This document shows positions 37,464 through 48,765 of a stretch of DNA of 64,000 nucleotides, in pieces; within the stretch, counting starts at the first letter, position 1, and the number at the start of each line of letters is the position of its first letter. The notes beneath the pieces were generated by a model, which was given only the letters and a program-made list of their open reading frames with translations, did not search any database and was not told the DNA's origin. The stretch comes from Otis tarda (Eukaryota; Chordata; Aves; Otidiformes; Otididae). Made by a program: the position numbers and the translations under genes. Location of the stretch: NCBI GenBank assembly GCA_026413225.1, contig CM048552.1:168280053-168344052 (forward strand), given 5' to 3'.

Positions 37464-38251
37464 CGTAAATCAGCTTGTTTTCTTCTATTAATTCCCACAA
37501 TAGAGGAGAGGTACAAGACACAAGGTCTGTGGCTTAGCTTGTCCAAAATTTTGCTATCCTACTTAGGAAAGAATGTAGCAGTAAAGACCAGCCTGTTCCT
37601 GAGAGAACTCTACTTTTCACAACAGCCTCCATGGCCATCCCAGAAGTGTGGCAGTGATCTTGCGTCCTTCTTTGAAGATAAAAGAAGGAAGCAAAGAAGA
37701 GTTTGAGTGTTTTCTAAACCAAAAATCAGACACACAAGTCATTTAGTCTAACTTTAAGTATCTGAGGCAGTATGATTATATGTGAGTTAATCATGTTATC
37801 ATCAGTGGAGGCTTGTATGGACTAATTTATCTCAAAACAAAAATGTTAGATATGATTACTTTCTATTCTGCTTATTTCTCTCAATTGGATCCTAGAACAG
37901 CTATAGACTTACACATTATAGATATCTAAAATTAGATGAATTAAGTCATTCCCTGAACCCCACCCAACATCTCCCTTTGTCACTCTTCCAGAAAGTTATT
38001 CCATTACTTTCACTACAAGTTTAGATCAGTAATGACCAAGACACACTATTACATAAGTAGTGCTAAATTACAAGAACTTTACAATTTACTGCACCCATCC
38101 TGTTTCCATGCCTCAGTGTGGAAAGCAAAGAAAAATATCATCATGAAGCTGAAATAGGAGGAAATAGTCACTAGTCTCTATCACTCCTGAAAGACACGTG
38201 CCCAGATCAGTGCTTGGGTTGGTGAGGCACTCTTTCAAATTTTTCATTCAG

Positions 38252-38519
38252 TTACTCACAGCAACAATTCCCCAGGCAGGAGAAACACTTTGTAAAAACA
38301 ATGGGTTTCTGCTACATCAGTCCAATTCAGGCAATTATTCCAAGAATCCCTCTCCTTATGAAGAGACATTGCAGGCTGAATGCTTATATGGAAGGTACAG
38401 AGGAAAGGCTAAATTTGCTTATGGTAGCTCCAAGGTTCATTTATTCCACTGGTCAACTCATACAACCCTCCTGCATCTAAGGCAGAAGTGGGAATTTGCA
38501 AGAAGTGTTTTTTTAAATG
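38252..38519 (+). other. Possible internal exon, unidentified
   Basis: A T-rich acceptor ending TTTCATTCAG precedes 38252, and a good donor ATG|GTGAGT follows 38519. The 268 bases between are open in one frame, part of a 125-codon open stretch (38198-38575), the longest plus-strand frame outside the CR1 copies and their antisense. The peptide (with KNPSPYEETLQAECLYGRYRGK) is not from a family I recognise. No partner exons are visible, so this may be chance. Confidence 0.15.
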
Positions 38520-39552
38520 GTGAGTTCCAAAGAAGACACACATATTATCTGACTCAGAAAAAAAATATTAACTAATAGCGATTTCTACTTTCTAGCTGCA
38601 AATTTCAGCACTTGTAGGTATTATGGTTTTTTCTGTGTGTTTTTTATTCACAAAACAGATGGCTTTCCCCACAAATTGATTAATAGTTGTCTCTCGATAG
38701 CATATGTTTAAAATCACAAATGCTTCCACATTACCCTTTAGGATTTCTTTTTAAACTGAAGTAAGAAACAAAAAAGTCTTCAATGAAATGCCACAAAAGT
38801 ACTGACCAGTATGAATATAAATCACAGACTATCAAGGACAATGCTGATAAGAGGAAGAGCACTGATTCGTCTCTGCATACACGTGTGTTCATGAAAGAAG
38901 GGAAAGGATGCTGAAACATTTTAATATAGTGTGGAGGATGGATAGCCATCTATATCCGTGTTTCTGTGAAATTCCAAAAGAAAATTTATTGTTAATTTTA
39001 TTAATGGGAGTGATATCTACAGACTGTTTTAGAAACACTTACATAATAGATATATATGCTAAAGAGAAACCAAATATTTTTAAAAATAAATAAATTCGGG
39101 TAGGAATCCTCTGTCATAAGCAGTACTCTTTCTTCAGTGCACCACAAAAGAGCAAGGGAGAACATTCAGTAAGACATGCTTAGTATCGGCTATATATATT
39201 TATGTAAATATGTTTTAATACTAAATTTTGAGCCCTTGACAAATTTGGAGGAAATTCAGTATGGATTATTTAAATTTTACAGTATCCTAGAATCTGTACA
39301 TGTTTTCTGAATTAATAAGGAATGAGGAAACTTTGATCCATCCAGAATGAAATAATCAAAATTTTAAAAGGAGAATTCTATTGAATATATTATATTGAAT
39401 ATATTCTGAACCATGCACAAAACCCACTTATTGCCCTGAAGAAAATTAAATATAACTTTTATTATGCTTGAAAAATTCTTAAAGTAAATCCTTTCCAAAA
39501 AAAAACAAATACTGAATCTATTTGATTATTCTCATAATGAATTTGACTTCTA

Positions 39553-39603
39553 AATTCCTTTTTTGTGTGTGTGTGTGTCACACACACACAAAAAAAAGGA
39601 ATT
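39553..39603. repeat. 51-bp near-perfect palindrome
   Basis: The left arm AATTCC, T6, (GT)n (39553-39577) and the right arm (CA)n, A-run, GGAATT (39579-39603) pair at 24 of 25 positions around the single base T39578. The match goes past the microsatellite into the non-repetitive AATTCC/GGAATT ends. Confidence 0.95.
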
Positions 39604-42600
39604 ATATCAATTTTCCTTTAAAATGAAAATTTAATGTGACCTAACTTTAATTTCCTTATACATAACACGCTAATATTTTTTGTTTACGTAATTCTATTTA
39701 AGTTGGAAATATTCTTTAGACTTTCTCAGAATATTATTTCAAAAATTTTAAGCTGTGGGTCGCCTAGAAAAAAGGTGGTTATTAGGAATTATAACTTTTA
39801 ATGAGGCAATCTATAGTAATTTAATTTTATATTAGTAAGATATTTTTCATGCAATAGATATGTCACTATGGCAGACTCAAACTGTCAATCAACAGACTTT
39901 CAATATTAGAATAAAAAAGAAAAAGGCATTTAGAAACAAACAAACAAAAAAAAAGCAACAGGAGTTTGTTTAAAGGTAAGATCTTTGGATATCATAATGG
40001 AATTTAAATTTACTTTTCTGGTTCCAGAGCTTTATAGTTTGATTCTAGATCATACCTATCTTTTGAAGAGGTATATTCCATTAGTTCCCTTGAAAGAGTC
40101 CAAAAAATTCAAGAGGTTAGTTTACAAAGTTTCAGCAAGATTGACTGAAACAAAACCTTAAATATGACTCAGTAGTAAACTCCACTTTGCCTACAGACCA
40201 AGCCTCTCACAAATATGAAAACTACCACAGTGGACCACTAAGTTATATCAAATAGCCACAGTCCATGGTGATAAAGCAGGACTTCAACATTACCGCTAAA
40301 ATTTCATTAAAATCAGTCTCAAGGAAATCTAAAAAAGAATCAGGCTTCTGTCATAGGTGAAACAAGTAAGTCAACTTACAGTTAATTTTGGCCTGCACTA
40401 ACTATTATAAGCCTCCTGCCTCCATTATTTAATTCATTACAAGATTTTTACCATTTGAGCTGAAATTTTCTAAGATTCATTTTCCCTGAGGCTGATTATG
40501 CTAAGGAAATTTCAACAGTAATGGTTCCCTTCAACTTTTTAATGCTTGCCTTTGTGACTTCAGTATCTTTTAAGGTATATTTTTGTACAAAATACATATT
40601 AAACTACCAACTTAATGATGCTCTGTCAATAGCACTATAAGCTCGGCTTTTTAATCACTTGAACTGGAACAAAAAAAAAAATCACATTTTAACTGTCAGT
40701 TCATAAAACAATGAGTTCATATAAACGATCAAATAGGGATAAAACTGGGGATTAACCTAATCTTTATGTCGTGTTCATCATTATTAAATATGGTTTGCAT
40801 TACTCTGCAATGCTTCTAGATACTGCAAATATGGGGTTTTTTTTCCTTAGAAGTTTCACTTAAAGGAAAGGAATTTACTCAATAATCTCATTTATCTATT
40901 CTAAATTCCTGCTTCTATTAATTCTTCCCAGAAGAATATGTATGTTACAGCAATGTAAGCACTGAAAATAATTCTCTATCTAGAAGATGAGTGTACTGAG
41001 TGTCTCAAATTAATCCAAGGTCACCAGTTCAAAGTAATTTGATTTAAAAGGCTGAAAAGTATCTCTGACTTGAAATTTAAATGTGAGGACTGGATCAAAT
41101 AGGGCTCATTGACAAAATTCGTTCTATTGGAATTTCTGGGTTTGACAGCATGTAAACTTTGGGGAAAAAATGCTATCAGAAACAGAATTTAGACTTTCTG
41201 GTATTATCTCAATAGTATCAAAATTATTTATTTGGGGATAGTTACAGTATTTACATATTATTATTTTAACTTCCATGTAATAATATTGTCATTTTAAGAT
41301 TTATTGTATTGAATTTAATCTTTTCTGTAATACTTTTCAATGTTACCTCATTTTTTTTTTTAATTTCAGGTGATATATTCTGAAATATTGAAGTTCAATT
41401 CTTCCAAGAACCGATTATACACAAAAACTGATTATATGTGAAATTTTAAACATGAACATTTTGAGCTTTTTAAAAAGTCAAAGCATAAATCATTTTAGAA
41501 TATTGTTATTTCCAACTGCTCAAAATTCTGGTCTCCAGACAACACTGTGAAAGAGCCTGTTCGGTTAAACTGTGTGTTACTCAGTGTTTGAACATCCGCA
41601 ATAGGATTTCTATTAAGGAAGAACTTAGTCCTGCCTCTTCTACAGTTGCTTACTTGCAAGGGCCCTGAATGACTTAGGACAGACAAGTTTTACATAAGAT
41701 ACTCATCCAGGCATGACTTGTTTGTCCTGCTTAAGGAATAGGTGTATGTGTGCTTGAGTGTGCACTAAGGGTTACCACAGGCTTACTCCGGTATTTCCCA
41801 AAGGCTGAGTCTGATATATCACTTTGTGTGGCACGGTGTGTGGTAGTCTCCATCTATTGACATGATATGAGTATAAAGAGATCTTGTACTCAACCGCTGG
41901 AGGCTGTGGGCTTCAGCTTGGACTTGAAATTGACACACTCCTAACAAGAAAGGCTTTTTTTTGGTGATATTCAAGAGAGCTAAAAAAAAAAATATGGCCT
42001 GAACAGAAAGACTAGTTCTACACTAGTAAATTAAATAGCTCCTAAGCATTTCAGTCTCCAGTAGCATCAATTGTTAGAAGTGTTACCTTCATGACTTTAG
42101 TTCAGGCAAGCCTGAAGCTAGGGTCATTCCAACCGACAGTTTGTATATAGGCTTTGTGTTTTGGAGAATTAAAAAATTATTAAGAGTTTCTTAAGACATT
42201 AGAATCAAAATTAGAGGGCTCATGGAAGGGGACTCAGAAGATGGAGAGGGAAGAAGGCCTGAGAAGGAGCAGGAGAAGAACAAGAGAAACAGATATAGGA
42301 AAGTTAAAGTAGAGCTACTAGAAACGGGAGTCAAGTACTCTTTGTAGGGAAAAGAGAGCTAATCCTTTCTTTGGAATTATTTGAGGAGACTGATGAGAGT
42401 ATGGCCTTAGGCTGGAAGTCATGAGGCCAAGCAAAATGAGGGGAGAAGAAAGGTAGAAACCAGGAAAGTAGGAAGGGGATAATGATGTCTACAGTGATAT
42501 CTAAAGAAAATTATATTTAAGTGAAATTGCTAGATAAAGAAGACATACAAACAGTGGAGAATTCTTTAAGATTTTGTCTTGTATGTCTGCTAGAGTTCTC

Positions 42601-43089
42601 TTCCAAACATCCCTGATATGAAAAAGAATTACTTTTTTTTTTTTAGAAACCTAGTTATATAAATATGTTCATGTCCTTTTCCACTATGGTCAATACCATG
42701 AGTGATCTTTGTTTTTTTATAAAAATGACTGGACTGATAAATTGAGTTAATACTGTAAAACTTCACACAATAATGAAGATGTATAATTTCCTACTGAGGA
42801 ACTTAATTCAAAATCATGGACCTCACCTGAATCAGTGTAGTTAAATGAAACCTTATTTTTCTTATTTGGTTTCAAAATATGTTATTGATATCATGTTCAT
42901 CATCTACTGCTTCCCCACTGCCATTTTATTTTGAGTTAGGCAAAATTTGCATAAAGATAGTGAAAATGTTTGTTACCATTACCTATATTTTCTACAAAAC
43001 AGAAAAATAAAATTAAAAAAAAGAGCATTTGAGAACTCAGAGACTATCCTCAAAAATGCTATTAAACCAGAAAATATTCAGCAACATTA
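39604..43089. other. AT-rich sequence without a gene
   Basis: No gene. It contains a purine-rich block at 42210-42480 and a (AAAC)n run near 39935-39950. 41700-41960 has somewhat higher GC and a TATAAAGAG word but no identifiable element. Confidence 0.5.
42210..42480 (+). repeat. Purine-rich strand-asymmetric block
   Basis: About 270 bases dominated by GAAG, GGAG and AGAA words on the plus strand without a fixed unit length. Confidence 0.65.
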
Positions 43090-43620
43090 CAGACTTTTTG
43101 GTGTTAGGTAGTTTACATAAACAGAGTCATCGAGTGCCCTTTTGGGCAGAATGTCCTACAACATTCTGCCTTATGCATGTAGGAAAGATACGGGTCTCTT
43201 GACTGTCCCCTACCAGACCCGTGCAAATACCTGCAATGTTCTAGTGAATCTCAAATGGGATAACTTGCCTGTTTAGACAGCTGAATATAGTCAGAGTTGG
43301 TTGAGCTCTACTACCAAAATGCAAATTTTTAGATGTGAGCTAGTCACCTACACTTGTATTATAATCAGTAAGGATCTCAGCAATCGAGTCAGTAGATTTA
43401 GAGAGCTACTGAGCTCACTCTAAACTACCCATGTTCTGCATAGCTTGCCTGAATACCTCTAAGCTCCACCAGGGTTGGCTTAGCTGGCCACACCTGAGTG
43501 CATAGTCATGCAGCTGTCTTCTGTACCTAGGGGCACCTGTAAAGCTAACAGGTATCTGTGCACAAGCAACTGAACCAAGCTCTGGATTTTCATGGACAAT
43601 AATGTCAGATTAGACCTTTA
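43090..43620. other. Hairpin-rich block of unknown origin
   Basis: The block is GC-richer than its flanks and holds several perfect stem-loops. The first is GGCAGAATGT/ACATTCTGCC (43145-43170, 6-base loop). The second is ACGGGTCT/AGACCCGT (43190-43222, 17-base loop). Smaller ones are TGCAT/ATGCA and ACCTGT/ACAGGT near 43500-43555. No open frame or known element is recognised. It could be a non-autonomous transposon, an old LTR or a structured RNA. Confidence 0.4.
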
Positions 43621-44139
43621 ATTAAGTGTTGACAACTAATTTTTAGATGCCCTAACTTAGGTAATTGTATGGTGATGATGACATCAAGCATTGTTTTCAG
43701 AAGCTTAAACTGATCTGAAAATGGAGTTCTTTGGGTTAGAAGAATCCCAAAAACACTGACACATTTAGCTCCTATAATTTAATTATGACCATTTCAAAAT
43801 TGTAGTACTTGTAATTTTAAGTCATATATATATATATTTTATATATATATTTTGTGTGTGTGTGTATAAGATTTATAAGTATTCACAGATATGACTAGGT
43901 TCTCTACCTTCCTCCTCTCCAAAATAAAAGTGATTCTTAAGTATATTCATTTGGACTATAAGATTTTTTTTTTTCCCAAGGGAAACCAAAATAAGATGGA
44001 AGCTAGGAATATTTATTTCTAACCAGATCATGAAATAGAATAATTTCAAAGACCTCTTCTGGTGTTGGAACATAGCTATATAAAGTCTCTGGTATAAAAG
44101 CAGGGAGGAAATCCATTGCTTCATTTCCCACTGGTTTAA
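43621..44139. other. Unique sequence with AT/GT microsatellite
   Basis: No gene; the microsatellite is at 43823-43866. Confidence 0.5.
43823..43866 (+). repeat. (AT)n-TTTT-(AT)n-(TG)n compound microsatellite
   Basis: Two AT runs separated by TTTT and followed by six or so GT units. Confidence 0.9.
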
Positions 44140-44680
44140 AAACTGTCAGCTGGCTGATAGTCAGCCCTATTTAACAAATAATTGACATGAAACAGCACTA
44201 TGGCCTCTGAAAATGTTTTTACACTGTTCACAACTGTAAGCACAATCTCCCTCTCAACATGTAAGCCTTCATGCAGAACAAAGCTGCTGTGGCTGCTGCC
44301 TTTATACAATTCAAACTCTGATGTGCCAGACTTGGCATGAGCCTATCTCTTATTAACATCAAAGGCTCTCAAATAAAACATCATTAGTGCTGTTTGGAAT
44401 TTTCATGAGCAGTGCATATAAATACACATCTCTTACACTGTCATAGCTGTGTTATGCTTCAGCATTAATGAAGGCTCTGGGACATAGAACCCTGACTCAG
44501 AGCTGGATTTTGAATCTCCCACATTCAACCCACCGACTTTGGAAAGTGGGTTGGTGCTCAGTGTTTGATTTAGAACCACGTAAAAATGAAAAGAAAGATC
44601 AGATTTGCAACTGAATTTTACAGACTTGTCTAACATCTTCCATATGTGACTCCCTCTCTCTCTCACCCTCTACTATGTCT
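44140..44680. promoter_or_regulatory. Candidate conserved non-coding element
   Basis: A complex, repeat-free stretch with a SOX-like ACAAAG (near 44278), a TCF-like ATCAAAGG (near 44358), CATTAG and CATTAATG homeodomain cores, an E-box CAGCTG and a TGACTCAG AP-1-like site (44492-44499). The density is suggestive of an enhancer, but all these words are short and common. Confidence 0.22.
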
Positions 44681-47600
44681 GCTGTGACATACCTCCTTTG
44701 GATATAGATGTGAATCCACTCAGACATTCTGAGTGAAATCATTACTTAGATGGAAATAATTCTGAATGGACTTTTAATTTTTTAACTGTAGACTGCTAAA
44801 GTGTTTTAAGTGAAAAATTCGGATGTCTTTATTTTCTTTGAACCCTTTTCCAAATTATTGGAAACACATACATTTCTAATGTTATGCTTATTTCTCCTGG
44901 TTGAATAAATGATGCAACTAATTGTAGTTCAGAATTTCCTGGAAATCTCTGTATCTTTCTAAAATACAATGACTATTTGATATAGTAGTATTAAAGCTTG
45001 CTATGAAGAATACATGCCCTAAAGTTTGCAAATCAGCATTTTTAAATGGTGGCATTTAGATACCTGGTTTTGAGAAAAGATGAAGAACCAGATTAAGTGG
45101 GTTCTTTGGTTTCAATTTACTTGGTTTTAATTTCTATCTCTTGTTCTAAGTTTGCTTCGCTTTAGGAAGAGGTAGGATAGATAAAATGCCATAAACTCAG
45201 CAGATTATCAGCTCACTATAATTCTTAGAAGTTTCCCATTCTGGCAATGATTTTATGCCAGTAAGTCTTTCCAGATCTAAACACTTTTGTAGCTCGTTCT
45301 AGTGAAGGAAAATTGTTGACATTATACAGTTGTTACCAACAGAAATCATAGCTAATACCAATAAAAATGAAATAAATGAGCATTCCGAGTAAATGAGAAT
45401 CCAGACTAGCAATTAGGGAACTGAAAATATACGCAATGACCTTAAGAGTCCTTCTTCACCTTCAGCAGTGTGAGGCAGGTGGTTTGATTTTAACTATTAG
45501 AGGTTTTTTTCTACTGCATGGTGAATTGCTTTTGGCTAGTTTTTACTATGTTACACTGTATATGTGCCAGTAAGACTTCCAGGCACATTGCATTGTGGCA
45601 AATACATCAAATAACCTTGGATATATCTGGGAGCTTTTATAATTCTAGGTAAATTTTTTGCCATGACTCCCTCATTAGATTTTAATCAACACTACACATT
45701 TATCATGAAACTGTAAATTAGTTTTTTTAAAAGATATTATTTATCCAATATTTTAAGTACTTTTGCTTTTTTTTTAGTGATAGCTTATTTTCATTTAAAT
45801 TTAATATGAAGAACAGCTTAAACAACAGTCCTGCAGGTATAATTAGACACATACAGGAACAATTTGTGTATAAGAAGTCTGGTATACTGTTTGTTTTAAT
45901 TACCTTTAATATGTTTTTTATTCTCCTCTTTTCCACTAGTTTAGAAGTGTTCACCATGGGGATGTCCTTACTACACTCCTTTTGTGTGACAAGTTGCATC
46001 TGAATGGTTCATTCTTAAATACATATTGTACTTTAATAGTGATGTATATAAAAAGGTAAGTATGCTGACACTTTTTCCACTTTTTTTTCAGTAAACCAAA
46101 AATTGATGAATTTGGATAAAAAGTTTGTAAATATTCTTGTTGACCCAAAAATAACTTCTTTGAAATATTTCTAAATATGCATGTTGTTTTTTTTTCTATT
46201 TCATTCTTTAACTCTTAAAAGCAATATCTAATAAAGTGGAAAAGCACTGCATATCACTATCATTTCATAGCACCTTATTATTAATAAGGTAATGATCCAG
46301 TTGAAGAAACTGATAGAGGTATTATAACAAACCAATATATTAAATTACAACACTGAATGTCCTCATAATATCTTTAAAGACTTCATAAAGTTTTGGCCCA
46401 AACATTAAATAAACCTTTTCTACAAAATTTCCTCATTGGTATTACAAGGTGTAATTGTACCCCAACTCTTCACAATATTCAGGTGTACCCCAGGTTTTGA
46501 GTTCTTTAGCAATTTTTACCTGTAGAGCAATCAGCACTGACACAGAATGCTAAAATGATACAGGACAGCATAGATACTATCATGATTCAGACACTGGCGT
46601 AACAGTTATTTTATTTTAACTCAAACTGGTGCCTGAAATGTTAGAATTACCATAGTTATATCTGATGGTGATTATTCATTTTAGACTAATAAGATACTGA
46701 ATGTTATTTCCTGCGGAAATAGCAAATATTTCTGAATTTAATAAAAGCTTTGATTTACATTATTCAAAATAGCCTATACTAATTATTGTAAACTGAGTAT
46801 ATGGTTGCTACAGCTCAATTCCAAAACCAAATAAAAAACATCAGATCAGCATAGAAAATTCTGAGAAACAAATACAGTAATACTGTGGCTTTGTAAAACA
46901 TCAGGACTGTATTATGATAGCTCAATCTGTGACTGTTGTTAAACTGTATGTCTGTTCCAAGTAGCACTTGCACAAAAACCAGAAAACTGTCAAACAAAAT
47001 ATTTGCTCCTTGAACTGCTAAACAGGAATTATAAATCATAAAAACTTATGAAAAGAAAAGGGGAAAAGTTTACAGTGTTTAGGAAGATTTCAGAAAGTTC
47101 TATAAAGTTTAAACAAAAATATTTCTCCCTATGCCACTCTGCAACAAAAACAGTCAAGTCTTTTTTTGGTTGATCAGAAGGAAATACCACATATTACCCC
47201 AGAAGTTTTTGACAGTTTGTTAAGATATTCTTCTTTAAGCAACCTGAAATGAAGCTTTGCTCCATCTAGAAGTATCTAGCAACAACTGTAAAATACACTG
47301 TCAAAGCTCTTAAAAGTTGTTACAATGCAAGGCAGGAGCTACTAAGGTAACTTTTGTAGAAATATGCAATATTTTATTACACAGGCATCATCTCCTATTC
47401 AGAATATCAGTGCAGATGTTTTCCATCATGTGGGACAAGGAGAGCATGGAAAGAACATCATACACCTTTACAAAGAAAAGGCTGCTCAGTGCCAGGATAT
47501 ACCACTTGTCTTAGCTGTGGGATAAGTCCCTGTTTGGATAATACAGTTAAGTAGCTTTAAAAAAATCCTTTGGAAAGAGAAAGCTGCTTGTGATTTCTGC

Positions 47601-47747
47601 AGACAAATTAAAACATAGTACACATAGCTCTATACTTACTGTTTGCCTTTCTAGCCAAACTAACATAAGTAACTGCAGTTATCTCTAGATGGTCCTGCAA
47701 ACGTTCTGCTGCCTGGACAAATTTGTAAATATGCTTCATATTTTTTT
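44681..47747. other. AT-rich sequence without a gene
   Basis: No gene, element or long repeat is recognised. Open frames reach 90 codons (45727-45999, minus) without any family signature. Confidence 0.5.
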
Positions 47748-48000
47748 CATAGAATCATAGAATCTTTAAGGTTGGAAAAGACCTCCAAGATTATCAAGTC
47801 CAACCTGCATTATGACAGGATGGTAAGGTCTTCAATATGAGTGGAATGATAGAATCTTTCCAGAACTTTTTTTGTCAAATCTTGTGCCTTGATTGATGGC
47901 ATACAATATCATGTCCAGCACATTATTGGCTTTTTTGATCATGGTACCAAGCACTACAGAGTGAACACCACCCAAAAGAAAGCAGAAATCCTGCTTTAGA
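47748..48000 (-). mobile_element. Short CR1 3' end, minus strand
   Basis: It begins with TCATAGAATCATAGAATC, two copies of the CR1 octamer. The complement of the CR1 3' UTR follows (GGTTGGAAAAGACCTCCAAG then ATCAAGTCCAACC) up to about 47812. From 47890 the words CACATTATTGGCTTTTTTGA resemble an old CR1 ORF2 phrase, so the copy may continue, much decayed, to about 48000. The first 65 bases are secure; the rest is tentative. Confidence 0.75.
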
Positions 48001-48678
48001 TCTATTACAATGCAAAGTATGTTGAGGCAATTGTATGCAGCGACAAAGTATCTCTGAGATTTATCAATAGGTTCTGCATCGCAATGTTTCAGTCTGTCAT
48101 GAATAGATACAAAACCACAGTCAGCTTCTGAGAGATCAAAACATCATTCCTACAATAATGATTCCTAGAAGGTTTGGAATTTATAGGAATTTGCATCTCA
48201 GTCAAGGCGCATAGTTTTCCTTCATGCATTCAGTGTCAAAGCAAAACTCCCAGAGATGCCACTATATTGGTTCTGAGCACTTTATGCTAAGTCACATAAC
48301 AGATGCCCAAAGTTATTCTGTACGGTCAGATAATAAATCATACACAGGTGGAAGGTGGGGCAGTTGAAATGTCAAAAGGGCACATCGGAGGCAAGTGTGG
48401 TTGTTGCTCCATAATGTGGGAGACAGCAGTTGAAGATCTTCTAGTATAGCAAAGAGAGTGGTCTTAGTACTACCAAAATCCCAACAAATCTGGAAAAAAA
48501 ATGCATTGCATTTAAGACATGGAGAAAAATGGCACAAGGGGCTATACTCAATGGGCTGGAACAATTTCTCCTGATTAAATAGAATCTGGTATGATCAATC
48601 AACGGGATATGCCATTATCATTGTTTAGTAATAACAGTAAAGCCATCTTTATCAAATATGCTTTATTACTGGTGGGGG

Positions 48679-48765
48679 AAAAAAAAAACAAAACAAAACC
48701 AAACAAAAAAAAAAACAAACAAAACAAAACCAAACAAAAAACAACAACAACAACCAACCAACCAA
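48679..48765 (+). repeat. A/C-only low-complexity tract
   Basis: 87 bases with no G or T, drifting through AAAAC, AAAC, CAA and CCAA units. The Lys/Asn/Thr-rich and Gln-rich open frames across it (48591-48966) are products of this composition. Confidence 0.95.

Larger units (their letters stand above)
35961..39552. other. AT-rich sequence without a confirmed gene
   Basis: It contains a (TG)n run at 36136-36159, a G-quadruplex motif at 37443-37463 and the weak exon candidate at 38252-38519. Nothing else is recognised. Confidence 0.5.

Noticed and set aside
41700..41960. TATA-like word with raised GC as an LTR or promoter
   Set aside because: Only a single TATAAAG word; no terminal repeats, target duplication or initiator context.
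48679..48765. Regular A/C repeats as a CRISPR-like array
   Set aside because: No repeat-spacer alternation; simple low-complexity DNA in a vertebrate-type sequence.
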